Shown in pieces: positions 17,560 to 26,100 of a DNA stretch of 64,000 nucleotides. Under the pieces are notes generated by a model, which did no database searches, was not told the origin of the DNA, and was given only the letters and a program-made list of their open reading frames with translations. The position numbers and the translations under genes were made by a program. Positions within the stretch are counted from its first letter, which is position 1. Every line of letters starts with the position of its first letter. Origin of the DNA: Sphingomonas crocodyli (GTDB lineage Bacteria; Pseudomonadota; Alphaproteobacteria; Sphingomonadales; Sphingomonadaceae); contig NZ_SACN01000001.1 of assembly GCF_004005865.1 (NCBI RefSeq), positions 2,046,001 through 2,110,000 of the forward strand, written 5' to 3'.

Positions 17560-18918
17560 TCAGCGCTTTTCCGCCTTTTTCGCTGCCATCTTGTCCCGGA
17601 AGGTCGCGGCCCAGCCGTTGCGCTCCTCCTGCTTGCCGCGGGCGATGGCGAGGGCATCGGAATTGACGTTGCAGGTCACGACCGATCCCGCGCCGACGAT
17701 CGCGCCGTCGCCGATCGTCACCGGGGCGACCAGCGCGCTGTTCGATCCGATGAAGGCGCCTTCGCCGATCGTGGTCTTGTACTTAAGGAAGCCATCGTAA
17801 TTGCAGGTGATCGTGCCTGCGCCGATATTGGCCTTCGCGCCGACATCGGCATCGCCGATATAGCTCAGGTGATTGGCCTTCGCGCCCGGCCCAAGCTTCG
17901 CCTTCTTGATCTCGACGAAATTGCCGACCTTGGCCTTGGGGCCGATCTCCGCGCCGGGACGAAGCCGGGCATAGGGGCCGAGCTCGGCGCCATTTTCGAC
18001 CGTCGCGCCCTCGATGTGGCTGAAGGCGTGGATGGTCACATTGTCGCCGATCGTGGCGCCTGGTCCGAAGAAAATATTCGGTTCTACAATAACATCGCGA
18101 CCGATCTTGGTATCATATGCAAACCATACGGTGTCCGGCGCGATCAGGGTCGCGCCGTCGGTCATCGCCGCGAGCCGGCGGCGGCCCTGCCATTCGGCCT
18201 CGACCCCTGCGAGTTCGGCGCGGCTGTTGACGCCGGCGACTTCCCACGGCGCGGCTTCGATCACCGCCGAGGCGCGGCCCGCTTCCCTCGCGATCATCAC
18301 GATGTCGGGCAGATAATATTCGCCCGCGGCATTGTCGTTGCCGACCTTGGCGAGCAGCGGCCATAGGTCGGCGGCGCGCACCGCCATCAGGCCCGAATTG
18401 CACAGGTCTATTGCGCGCTCCTCGGGTGTCGCGTCCTTATATTCGACCATCTTTTCGATCGTGCCGTCGGCGCGCGAAAGGATGCGGCCATAAGCGAGCG
18501 CGTCCGCCGGGCGGAAGCCCAGCACGACGGCGACCGGCGCATCGGGGGCGTTCAGCCGATCGAGCATCGCCTGCATCGTTTCGGGGCGGACGAGGGGCAC
18601 ATCGCCGTAGAGGATCAGGACGTCGCCATCAAAGCCCTCGAGAGCGGTTTCGCCCTGCTGGACGGCGTGGGCGGTGCCAAGCTGCGGCTCCTGCGTGGCG
18701 ACCGCGACTCCGCGCGGGGCGACATAGGCTTCGACCTGTTCGCGGCCCGCGCCCGTCACCACTACCCTGCGCTCCGCCCCCAGCGCATCGACGCTGGCGA
18801 GCAGGTGGCCGAGCATGGGCAGGCCGGCGATCGGATGGAGCACCTTGTGGAGATCGGACTTCATCCGCGTGCCCTTTCCGGCGGCGAGGATGAGGGCGGC
18901 GAAGGGGCGAGTCTGCAT
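17560..18918 (-). CDS. glmU: bifunctional GlmU uridyltransferase / acetyltransferase
   Basis: Acetylates glucosamine-1-phosphate and then adds UMP to give UDP-GlcNAc. The 452-residue protein has the pyrophosphorylase domain (AALILAAGKGTRMKSDLHKVLHPIAG at the start; LYGDVPLV) and the C-terminal left-handed beta-helix of hexapeptide repeats (IGDNVTIHAFSHIEGA..., NHLSYIGDADVG, NIGAGTITCNYDG). ATG at 18918 is preferred over GTG at 18927, since neither has a good ribosome site. It is divergent from gph across 44 bp. Confidence 0.96.
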   Translation of the reverse strand: MQTRPFAALILAAGKGTRMKSDLHKVLHPIAGLPMLGHLLASVDALGAERRVVVTGAGREQVEAYVAPRGVAVATQEPQLGTAHAVQQGETALEGFDGDVLILYGDVPLVRPETMQAMLDRLNAPDAPVAVVLGFRPADALAYGRILSRADGTIEKMVEYKDATPEERAIDLCNSGLMAVRAADLWPLLAKVGNDNAAGEYYLPDIVMIAREAGRASAVIEAAPWEVAGVNSRAELAGVEAEWQGRRRLAAMTDGATLIAPDTVWFAYDTKIGRDVIVEPNIFFGPGATIGDNVTIHAFSHIEGATVENGAELGPYARLRPGAEIGPKAKVGNFVEIKKAKLGPGAKANHLSYIGDADVGAKANIGAGTITCNYDGFLKYKTTIGEGAFIGSNSALVAPVTIGDGAIVGAGSVVTCNVNSDALAIARGKQEERNGWAATFRDKMAAKKAEKR

Positions 18919-18962
18919 GGGCGTCACTTGCCATGCGGCGACGGCGCGGCCAAGGGGCGGTC

Positions 18963-19631
18963 ATGGCCGATTTTCCCTTCGACGTCGTCGCCTTCGATCT
19001 CGACGGCACGCTTGCCGATACCGCGCCCGATCTGACGGGGGCGCTCAATCACGCGCTGGGCGAACTGGGGCGCCCGCCGGTGTCGGCGGACAGCGTACGC
19101 GGGATGATCGGGCACGGCGCCCGCGCGCTGCTCCAGAAGGGGCTGGGTGCGACGGGCGGCGCGACCGAGGAACTGGTCGAGCGCGGCTTTCCGATCTTCA
19201 TCGATCATTATGTCGCGCATATCGCCGATGGGACGCAGATTTTTCCGGGTCTGGAAAGCGCGCTCGATGCGCTGGCGGCGCGGGGCGTGAAGTTGGCGGT
19301 CTGCACGAACAAGGCCGAGGGTCTTGCGCGTGCGCTGATCGATGCGCTGGGCTGGGAGCGGCGGTTCGATGCGCTGGTGGGTGGAGATACGCTGCCGACG
19401 AAGAAGCCCGATCCCGCGATGCTGTTCGAAGCGATCGCGCGCTGCGGCGGCGGTCGGGCGGCCTATGTCGGCGATTCGATCACCGACACCGATACCGGCC
19501 GGAATGCGGGCATACCGACGATCGCGGTGACGTTCGGGTTTTCGGATCGTGCGCCCGAACTGCTCGGCGCCAGCGCGCTGATCGCTCATTACGACGCGCT
19601 TATTCCGACGCTGGAACGCCTCGCGCCTTGA
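18963..19631 (+). CDS. gph: phosphoglycolate phosphatase, HAD family
   Basis: A 222-residue HAD hydrolase that recycles 2-phosphoglycolate. Motif I VVAFDLDGTLADTAPDLTGALNHAL, the helical cap, motif II-like CTNKAEG, a Lys in TKKPDP, and motif IV YVGDSITDTDTGRNAG are all present. The start at 18963 (MADFPFD) is chosen over an upstream in-frame ATG inside the glmU promoter region. It converges on the nucleotidyltransferase gene with a 32-base overlap. Confidence 0.93.
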   Translation: MADFPFDVVAFDLDGTLADTAPDLTGALNHALGELGRPPVSADSVRGMIGHGARALLQKGLGATGGATEELVERGFPIFIDHYVAHIADGTQIFPGLESALDALAARGVKLAVCTNKAEGLARALIDALGWERRFDALVGGDTLPTKKPDPAMLFEAIARCGGGRAAYVGDSITDTDTGRNAGIPTIAVTFGFSDRAPELLGASALIAHYDALIPTLERLAP

Positions 19632-20625
19632 TCCAGAGGTGCCGCGCCAGCATCAGCGGCGGCATCCGCATCCAGTGCGACCTTATGTAGAAAGCGAGGC
19701 GGGTTCCGGCATTGGTCTGGCGACCCCAGACGTCGCGAGAGAGCAGGCGGCGGACGAACAGGGCGTCGCTCGCGCGATCCGGCCCGGCAAGGCGGCGATC
19801 GATTGGGGTTTCGTAGAGCCGATGCGTTAGGCGGAGCGCACGCGCCAGCGGCTCGCGCATCTGGTGCAAGGCCGATCGTTCGGCGAGCTTTGGCCAGAAA
19901 TCGGCCTGCGCCGAAAAATCCCGCACCAGCCGATCGATATCCCAGAGATTGCGCAGGCCGCCGGCAAGGTCGCCATCCGCGATCAGGTGGCAGGCGGCGT
20001 GGACGATCATGTCGGCGGGCGACAGCATCGCGAGGCCCGATCCGATATCGACGGCATCGGCCACCAAAGCCGCTGCGACTGGAGTCGGCCGCGCGGTGAG
20101 TGGCAGGATCGTGTGATGAACGTCGATCATCGTCCCGCGATCGGCGTGGATCAGCGGCGGCAGTTCGTGCATCCAGCGGCGATAATAGGATTGGGTGTAG
20201 GGATCGTCCTTCGCCCATTCGTAACCGCTGACGAGCAGGGCGGCCTCGGCCGTATTCAACTGATCGGCGGGCAGCAGGATATCGAGATCGCCCACCGCGC
20301 GGCCTTCCCCGGCGGTGAGATTGCCGACGACGAAGGCGCTGCCCTTCAACAGGATCGGTCGGATGCCGAGCGGCGCGAGCAGGCGGCGGGTCAGTTCGAC
20401 TTCCCATCGCGCCTGAACATGATCGAAGGCGGTCTGCACGCGCGCAGCCTCCAGCGCCTCCATCACCGGCGCCGGAAGGCCGCGACCGGCCAGCCGCACC
20501 GCGAGACTGCCGATCAGCCGCTCCGCCCGCGCGATCGAGAGGAGCGCGGTCCAATCGTCGGGCGCGAACCCGTCCGTGGTTGCGGGATCGGTGAGTGCGC
20601 GCACAAGGGGGGGGGCGTTCCTCAT
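19600..20625 (-). CDS. NTP_transf_5-type nucleotidyltransferase of the HPr-rel-A cassette
   Basis: A 341-residue protein of the uncharacterised nucleotidyltransferase family found in lasso-peptide and kinase/PqqD cassettes. A Pol-beta-like site is visible near residues 94-118: LLKGSAFVVGNLTAGEGRAVGDLDILLP, with Gly-Ser and an Asp-x-Asp pair. The C-terminal half is helical (LSPADMIVHAACHLIADGD, then LWDIDRLVRDF). Its start overlaps the kinase stop by 4 bases, so it ends the four-gene operon. It may transfer a nucleotide or nucleotidyl group to a peptide or sugar acceptor; this is inference. Confidence 0.85.
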   Translation of the reverse strand: MRNAPPLVRALTDPATTDGFAPDDWTALLSIARAERLIGSLAVRLAGRGLPAPVMEALEAARVQTAFDHVQARWEVELTRRLLAPLGIRPILLKGSAFVVGNLTAGEGRAVGDLDILLPADQLNTAEAALLVSGYEWAKDDPYTQSYYRRWMHELPPLIHADRGTMIDVHHTILPLTARPTPVAAALVADAVDIGSGLAMLSPADMIVHAACHLIADGDLAGGLRNLWDIDRLVRDFSAQADFWPKLAERSALHQMREPLARALRLTHRLYETPIDRRLAGPDRASDALFVRRLLSRDVWGRQTNAGTRLAFYIRSHWMRMPPLMLARHLWIKARGVPASE

Positions 20626-21488
20626 ATCCCGAGTTCCGCCGCGAATTGTTCGACGATCGCCATGCCGCTCGCGCTGTCGGGATAGGCGAAGCGGACGCCC
20701 GGCACGGTGGTGGCCAGGTGGGTCATCGCGGCGAAACCGCGCTCGCCCAGCGCCGCATAATTGGTCGAACCCTGCGTGAGCAGCGCGAACAGTTCGGCCT
20801 GCCCGATCCCTTCGGCCTGCGATGCATAGCCGAAGGTCGGGAACAGGATCAGCGCAGGGCTCGCGCGATCGTCCATCCGCGCGATCGCATCGCGGGCGGG
20901 GCGCAGGTGGCGCAGATCGCCCTTGGGCGTCGCGCGGAGCAGCGGCCCGAAGCGGCTCGCGTCCGATACGACGCGCTCCAACTCGCCGATCGCCGCGTTT
21001 TTCAGGCTGATAGCGCGCGGGAAGGCGCGGGCGAGGCCCGTCTCAGGCTCGATCAGAACGAACTCGTCGCTCATCAACCGCCAGCCATGTTCGCCCAGCA
21101 ACGCCGACAGTGTCGACTTCCCCGATCCGGATTCGCCGGTGAGGATGATGACACGCCCATTGCGCTCGACCGCGCCAGCATGGAGCAGCAGATGGCGGCG
21201 CTCGCCGAGCGCGATCTGAAGGTTCATCGCCATTTCGGCGGCGAGCAGCGCGTGGCGTAGCGCCATCGGCAGCGCATCGGGCAATTCATGGTCGCCCCGT
21301 ATCGCGACCTGAGGATGGATATATTTGCGCCACGGCCGCTCCGGCTCGATCCGCGCGGTGAGGGTGGCGATGCCGTCATCTGGCGCCGGATATCCGCTAT
21401 AAAGACGGCGAAGCGAGTTCAGGGGGCCGGCCCAGGCCGATCCCACCCGATATCCGATCGGCCCCACCCGCACGTCGAACCGGTGCAT
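20622..21488 (-). CDS. HprK-related kinase A
   Basis: A 288-residue protein related to the catalytic core of HPr kinase. The P-loop GESGSGKST lies at about residues 118-126, preceded by H103 in LLHAGAVE and followed by GWRLMSDEF (D141). HprK uses the same GxSGxGKS loop. The long N-terminal region (1-95) is not an HprK domain. No HPr/EI phosphotransferase genes are near. The start overlaps the PqqD-like gene stop by 1 base. The likely role is phosphorylating a peptide or small protein target. Confidence 0.88.
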   Translation of the reverse strand: MHRFDVRVGPIGYRVGSAWAGPLNSLRRLYSGYPAPDDGIATLTARIEPERPWRKYIHPQVAIRGDHELPDALPMALRHALLAAEMAMNLQIALGERRHLLLHAGAVERNGRVIILTGESGSGKSTLSALLGEHGWRLMSDEFVLIEPETGLARAFPRAISLKNAAIGELERVVSDASRFGPLLRATPKGDLRHLRPARDAIARMDDRASPALILFPTFGYASQAEGIGQAELFALLTQGSTNYAALGERGFAAMTHLATTVPGVRFAYPDSASGMAIVEQFAAELGI

Positions 21489-21775
21489 CAGTCGCGCCAG
21501 ACCAGACCGGCGGCTTCCAGTTCGGCGAGCCTGTGCGAAACGACCGTGCCGGCTTCCTCATCGACGGCGATGCCCAGCCGATCGCACAGGCGGGCGGTGA
21601 GGCCGGCGGCGGTGTCGGGCGCCTCGCCGAGCAGTTCCAGCATATCGGGCATCGGTGCCGCGAGCAGATGCGTCTCGCCCGAGGCGCGATGGAATAGCAG
21701 CGTCATATCATCGGCGGTCGCGATCACCGGATGCACGGCATAAGGTTCGGCACGAAAATGAGGCAGCGGGGCCAT
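21488..21775 (-). CDS. PqqD-like peptide chaperone (HPr-rel-A system)
   Basis: A 95-residue winged-helix protein like PqqD/RRE domains, which bind leader peptides of ribosomally made natural products: LLFHRASGETHLLAAPMPDMLELLGEAPDTAAGLTARL is the beta-hairpin plus helix layout, ending in LAELEAAGLVWRD. No pqqABCE genes are present, so it is not for PQQ. It lies between the Tat-signal protein (13-bp gap) and the kinase (1-base overlap), and probably presents that protein or another peptide to the kinase. Confidence 0.85.
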   Translation of the reverse strand: MAPLPHFRAEPYAVHPVIATADDMTLLFHRASGETHLLAAPMPDMLELLGEAPDTAAGLTARLCDRLGIAVDEEAGTVVSHRLAELEAAGLVWRD

Positions 21776-21788
21776 CAGCCCGACCGGA

Positions 21789-22226
21789 TTAGCGAGGCGT
21801 CATCACCGAAGCGTAACAGGTATAGCCCTGCTTACCGACGGTCAGCTTCTTGATGTAATTGTTGTACGCGTTCGTCTGCTGCTGGGTGTAGCCCGAATAT
21901 CGCGTGCCGTAGCTGAGCGAATTTTTGACATCTTCACCGACCAGCGGAGTCGAAGGCGGAGCATAAGCGCCGGATGTCCCCGATTTGACGAGCGTACCGT
22001 CGCTCTTGATCCATTTTCCGGCATTCGCGCTGTCGGGAATCGGGATCTGGCATTTCAGGGCAGAGGTCGCCGCCTGGGCCAGGCCGGCATTGGGCCGGAC
22101 CGTTGCGATCGCGGCGCCGCCGAGCGCGGTGAGGCGCAGGAGATTGCGGCGCGACGTATCGAGGCTGCCGGTTTCGGCTGGGGCTTTATCGGTCGCCGAC
22201 CGTTCGATTTCGTCCCGTTCGGCCAT
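21789..22226 (-). CDS. Tat-signal small secreted protein, candidate substrate
   Basis: A 145-residue protein of no recognised family. Residues 24-52 form a twin-arginine signal (SRRNLLRLTALGGAAIA..., with cleavage likely after AQA near 52). The mature part is about 93 residues and rich in Ser, Thr, Tyr and Lys, with two Cys (C59 in ALKCQIP, C137 in GYTCYAS). The start at 22226 is chosen because AGGGG lies just upstream; an extension to 22316 is less likely. It is the first gene of the operon with the PqqD-like protein, kinase and nucleotidyltransferase, and so the natural candidate to be modified. Confidence 0.72.
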   Translation of the reverse strand: MAERDEIERSATDKAPAETGSLDTSRRNLLRLTALGGAAIATVRPNAGLAQAATSALKCQIPIPDSANAGKWIKSDGTLVKSGTSGAYAPPSTPLVGEDVKNSLSYGTRYSGYTQQQTNAYNNYIKKLTVGKQGYTCYASVMTPR

Positions 22227-22338
22227 ACTACACCCCTGCCAAGCCACTGCCCGGTCCTTACCCCGAATGTAGCGGAGAGGCGAGGGGGGCTGGTCGATGT
22301 CACAAATGTTTCCCATAACGGCTCCAGCCTAGTCGATT

Positions 22339-23595
22339 ATGGCGGGGCAGCAGGACGATTTGGAGAGACGGCCGTTGGGCGAAAGGCGCACGCTGGCGGT
22401 CGCGGCTATCTTTACGGCTACGGCGCTCGTCGCCTGGCTGCTCGATGCGCCGATCGGATCGGCGGTCGGGGCGGGGCTTGCGGCGGGCACATTGCTATGG
22501 CTGGCGACGATTCCCGACCACGAACCTGTACGTCCTGTCATCGTCGAACCGAGCGTGCCCGAGCCGGAGCCCGAACAGCCGATCCTGCGTGGCGCCGAAC
22601 TGATCGAGGCGGTCGATGATCCGATGATGATCATCGAGGGGCAGCGCATCGCCTTTGCCAATGCCGCCGCCCAGACGATCTTCGGCTCCGAACGGCTCAA
22701 GGGCGACTTCCGCCTCGCGCTGCGCCACCCGGCCGCCGCCGACATGCTCGCCTCGCCGCTCAGCGATCCGCCGTCGAGCCCGATCGAGCTGGTCGGCATC
22801 GGCGCGCCCGACAAACGCTGGCTGATGTCGGTGCACAAGCTGCCCAATGGCGTCCGCCTGGTTCGCCTGCGCGATCGCACCGACAGCTGGGCGGCCGAGC
22901 GGATGCGGGTGGATTTCGTCGCCAATGCCAGCCACGAACTGCGCACCCCGCTCGCGACCCTGCTGGGCTTCATCGAGACGTTGAGCGACGCAAGCGCGGG
23001 CGCGGATGAGGCGATCCGGCAGCGTTTCCTGGGCATCATGCTGGCCGAGGCCAAGCGGATGCAGCAGCTTGTCGACGATCTGATGTCGCTGTCGCGGATC
23101 GAGGCCGATCGATTCTCGACCCCGCAGACGCCGATCGCATTGCCGCCGGTGGTGGAGGAGGTCGTCAACGTCATCCGATCCGGGCAGCGCGAGGAAGGCG
23201 GCCGGATCAGCATCGATATCGGCGACGTCGCCGATGTTCGTGCCGATCGCGTTCAGATCGCGCAGCTGCTCCACAATCTGATCGGCAATGCGATCAAATA
23301 TGGGCGGCCCGGCACGCCGATTCGCGTCACGCTTCAGCCGCTCGGCGGCAAGGTGCGCCTGCAGGTCGCCGATCAGGGGGAGGGGATTGCGGCGGAGCAT
23401 CTGCCGCGCCTCACCGAACGCTTCTATCGGGTCGATGCGGGGCGCAGCCGCGCGGTGGGGGGCACCGGCCTTGGCCTCGCCATCGTCAAGCATATCGTCG
23501 AACGCCATCGCGCGACCTTCGGCATCGTCAGCAAGCTGGGCGAGGGCACCGTGGTGACTGTAACATTTCCCCCCGCGGAGCCGACTTCGGTGTAA
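22339..23595 (+). CDS. phoR: phosphate-regulon sensor histidine kinase PhoR
   Basis: A 418-residue membrane sensor with two hydrophobic segments (about 20-36 and 42-58), a PAS-like region (about 85-180; MIIEGQRIAFANAAAQTIFG), a dimerisation/phosphoacceptor helix with H199 (FVANASHELRTPLATLLGF) and an ATPase domain (NLIGNAIKYG, DQGEGI, GGTGLGLAIVKHIVERH). It autophosphorylates and passes phosphate to PhoB, encoded seven genes later in the same array. Upstream, TGTCACAAAT near 22298-22307 resembles part of a Pho box. Confidence 0.93.
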   Translation: MAGQQDDLERRPLGERRTLAVAAIFTATALVAWLLDAPIGSAVGAGLAAGTLLWLATIPDHEPVRPVIVEPSVPEPEPEQPILRGAELIEAVDDPMMIIEGQRIAFANAAAQTIFGSERLKGDFRLALRHPAAADMLASPLSDPPSSPIELVGIGAPDKRWLMSVHKLPNGVRLVRLRDRTDSWAAERMRVDFVANASHELRTPLATLLGFIETLSDASAGADEAIRQRFLGIMLAEAKRMQQLVDDLMSLSRIEADRFSTPQTPIALPPVVEEVVNVIRSGQREEGGRISIDIGDVADVRADRVQIAQLLHNLIGNAIKYGRPGTPIRVTLQPLGGKVRLQVADQGEGIAAEHLPRLTERFYRVDAGRSRAVGGTGLGLAIVKHIVERHRATFGIVSKLGEGTVVTVTFPPAEPTSV

Positions 23596-23611
23596 TGAAC
23601 CTGTCACATGC
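23590..23611 (+). promoter_or_regulatory. candidate PhoB box before pstS
   Basis: Two adjacent 11-bp units, GTGTAATGAAC and CTGTCACATGC, resemble the repeated TGTMA half-sites of Pho boxes. A similar CTGTAACATTT occurs near 23558, about four units upstream. The site starts at the phoR stop codon, 82 bp before pstS, and would give phosphate control of pstSCAB-phoUB. Confidence 0.5.
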
Positions 23612-23692
23612 GGCCACCATAGGCGGCCGCAGGGAGTTCGCGGGGGCCGATACGCGACTCGGATTTTGAGCTGCGATCGGCGGAGGTTTTCG

Positions 23693-24724
23693 ATGCGTCT
23701 GGTAAGGGGTCTGATGCTGGCGTCGGCCCTGCTTCTCGCCGGGTGCGGGCAGGATGCCTCGCGACAGCAGATCCGAATCGTCGGTTCCTCGACCGTCTAT
23801 CCCTTCTCGACCGCGGTGGCCGAACGCTTCGCCCGCAAGAACCCGAAGTTCAAGGCGCCGATCGTCGAATCGACGGGCACCGGCGCGGGCATGAAGCTGT
23901 TCTGCTCGGGCGTGGGCGCGGCCTATCCTGACGTCGAGGACGCATCGCGCCGGATCAAGAAGTCCGAGATGGAAGGCTGCGTCAAAGCGGGCGTCCGCGA
24001 CGTGATCGAGCTTCAGATCGGCATCGACGGGATCATGCTCGCGGAAAGCAATGCCGGTTCCGCGATCGCGCTGACCCCGGCGCAGGTGTACAAGGCGCTG
24101 GCGGCCGAGCCTTATGGCAAGAAGCAGACGGCGCACACCTGGAAGGATGTCGACGCCTCGCTGCCCGACATCGCGATCCAGGTTTACGGCCCGCCGCCGA
24201 CCAGCGGCACGCGCGACGCCTTCGCCGAGCTGATCCTCGACGCAGGGTGCAAAGCCGATCCGGCGACCAAGGCGCTGGGCAAGACCGACCCCGACAAGTT
24301 CAAGGCGATCTGCACGAAGATCCGTGAGGATGGCGCCTATGTCGAAGCGGGCGAGAACGACAATCTGATCGTCCAGAAGCTGAGCGCCAATCCCGATGCG
24401 ATCGGCATCTTCGGCTACAGCTTCCTCGGTGAGAATGCCGATCGCGTTCGCGGCATCCCGCTCAACGGCGTGCATCCGACCTACGAGACGATCGCCGATT
24501 ACAGCTATCCCGGTGCCCGCCCGCTGTTCATCTACGTCAAGGCCGCGCATCTGCGCGCCGTGCCGGGCCTTGCCGAGTTCGTCGCCGAATATGCTTCGGC
24601 GTGGACCAAGGAAGGCTATTTGTCGCGCCGCGGCCTGATCGCCGCGCCGGCCGATGTGCAGGCGAAGAACGTCGCCGTCGCCAAGGCGCTGACGCCCCTC
24701 GATCCGAAGACGTTGACCGAATGA
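23693..24724 (+). CDS. pstS: phosphate ABC transporter substrate-binding lipoprotein PstS
   Basis: Periplasmic phosphate receptor. The 343-residue precursor has a lipobox (LLLAGCGQ, Cys about residue 17). The phosphate-binding motifs follow: IVGSSTVYPFSTAVAERF, STGTGAGMKLFCSG, PPPTSGTRDAFAE and the C-terminal SYPGARPLFIYV. The start at 23693 is set by CGGAGG 7 bases upstream. Its stop overlaps the pstC start (ATGA). Confidence 0.95.
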   Translation: MRLVRGLMLASALLLAGCGQDASRQQIRIVGSSTVYPFSTAVAERFARKNPKFKAPIVESTGTGAGMKLFCSGVGAAYPDVEDASRRIKKSEMEGCVKAGVRDVIELQIGIDGIMLAESNAGSAIALTPAQVYKALAAEPYGKKQTAHTWKDVDASLPDIAIQVYGPPPTSGTRDAFAELILDAGCKADPATKALGKTDPDKFKAICTKIREDGAYVEAGENDNLIVQKLSANPDAIGIFGYSFLGENADRVRGIPLNGVHPTYETIADYSYPGARPLFIYVKAAHLRAVPGLAEFVAEYASAWTKEGYLSRRGLIAAPADVQAKNVAVAKALTPLDPKTLTE

Positions 24725-26100
24725 CCTTTTCCGCAGCCCTCGTCACCATCATCGCGCTGGGCGTCGTCGCCTGGGCTCTGGCGCGCGGCAAGGCCGCGGC
24801 CTTTGCCGGCGGCCCGCGTCCGCACAGCCGACCCGGCCATCATGGCTGGTATGTCGCGCTGTGGGCGGGCGTGCCTGCGCTGATCTTCCTGATCGCCTGG
24901 TCGGTCTCGATGCCCGGTCTGGTGTCCAGCGAGACCCTGTCCGCGCCGGCGGCCGCGCAGCTTCCGGCAGATCCGATGGAGCGGTCTGCGGTGATGGCCG
25001 AGGTGCGCGGGCTTGCGAGCGGCGAGATGGCGGCGGGCTTCCACCCGGCGTCGGAACAGCTTGCCCCGGTCTATCGTTCGGCGACGACGCGCTATGGCTG
25101 GATCGGCTTCGGTATCGCCGCCCTGCTGGGATTGGCCGGCGGCGCTTATGCCTGGTTCCGCCTGACCCCCAGCTTCCGCGCGCGTACCGCCGTCGAGCGC
25201 GTGGTGATGATCGCGCTGATCGCCGCGTCGCTGATCGCGATCGTGACGACGATCGGCATCGTCTTCTCGCTGCTGTTCGAATCGCTGCGCTTCTTCGCGA
25301 AGGTTTCGCCGATCGAGTTCCTGTTCGGCACGACCTGGAGCCCGCAGACCGCGATCCGCGCCGATCAGGTCGGTTCGTCGGGCGCGTTCGGCGCGGTGCC
25401 GCTTTTCTGGGGCACGATCTTCATCGGTGCGATCATCGCGATGATCGTCGCGATCCCGCTGGGGCTTATGAGCGCGATCTACCTGACCCAATATGCGCCG
25501 GCGACCGCGCGTAAGTGGCTCAAGCCGATCCTCGAAATGCTCGCGGGCGTGCCGACCGTCGTTTACGGCTATTTCGCCGCGCTGACAGTGGCGCCGGCGC
25601 TGCGCAGCTTCGCCGTGACCGTCGGTATCCCCGGCGCATCGTCCGAAAGCGCGCTCGCGGCCGGCCTCGTCATGGGCATCATGATCATTCCGTTCGTCTC
25701 CTCGATGGCCGACGATTCGATCGCGGCGGTGCCGCAGTCGATGCGCGACGGGAGTCTCGCGATGGGTGCCACGACATCGGAGACGATCCGCAAGGTTCTG
25801 GTGCCCGCCGCACTGCCCGGCGTGGTCGGCGGCGTCCTGCTCGCGGTCAGCCGCGCGATCGGCGAGACGATGATCGTGGTGATGGCCGCCGGCCTTGCCG
25901 CCAACCTTACCGCCAATCCCTTTGCCAGCGTGACGACGGTGACGACCCAGATCGTCCAGCTGCTGACCGGCGATCAGGAGTTCGACAGCGCCAAGACGCT
26001 CGCCGCCTTCGCGCTCGGCCTCGTCCTCTTCCTCGTCACCCTGCTGCTCAACATCGTCGCGCTCGGCGTGGTGAAGAAATATCGTGAGGCTTATGACTGA
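24721..26100 (+). CDS. pstC: phosphate ABC transporter permease PstC
   Basis: A 459-residue inner-membrane permease, much longer than E. coli PstC (about 320) because of an N-terminal extension with two more hydrophobic segments and a periplasmic stretch (about 60-120), as seen in many alphaproteobacteria. The transporter core starts near residue 155, and the permease loop is visible as GATTSETIRKVLVPAALPGVVGGVLLAVSRAIGETMIV. It pairs with PstA. Confidence 0.94.
   Translation: MTFSAALVTIIALGVVAWALARGKAAAFAGGPRPHSRPGHHGWYVALWAGVPALIFLIAWSVSMPGLVSSETLSAPAAAQLPADPMERSAVMAEVRGLASGEMAAGFHPASEQLAPVYRSATTRYGWIGFGIAALLGLAGGAYAWFRLTPSFRARTAVERVVMIALIAASLIAIVTTIGIVFSLLFESLRFFAKVSPIEFLFGTTWSPQTAIRADQVGSSGAFGAVPLFWGTIFIGAIIAMIVAIPLGLMSAIYLTQYAPATARKWLKPILEMLAGVPTVVYGYFAALTVAPALRSFAVTVGIPGASSESALAAGLVMGIMIIPFVSSMADDSIAAVPQSMRDGSLAMGATTSETIRKVLVPAALPGVVGGVLLAVSRAIGETMIVVMAAGLAANLTANPFASVTTVTTQIVQLLTGDQEFDSAKTLAAFALGLVLFLVTLLLNIVALGVVKKYREAYD

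Noticed and set aside
17456..17560. Riboswitch or leader in the gap between hemerythrin and glmU genes
   Set aside because: The gap is only about 100 bp, without strong pairing or conserved riboswitch blocks.
20622..21488. True HPr kinase/phosphorylase HprK
   Set aside because: Twice the length of the short alphaproteobacterial HprK, no HPr or EI genes nearby, and paired with PqqD-like and nucleotidyltransferase genes.
21488..21775. PqqD for PQQ synthesis
   Set aside because: No pqqA, pqqB, pqqC or pqqE in the region.
19600..22226. Lasso peptide cluster
   Set aside because: The kinase and nucleotidyltransferase resemble lasso accessory genes, but no lasso cyclase (asparagine-synthetase-like), protease or short precursor with a typical leader was found.
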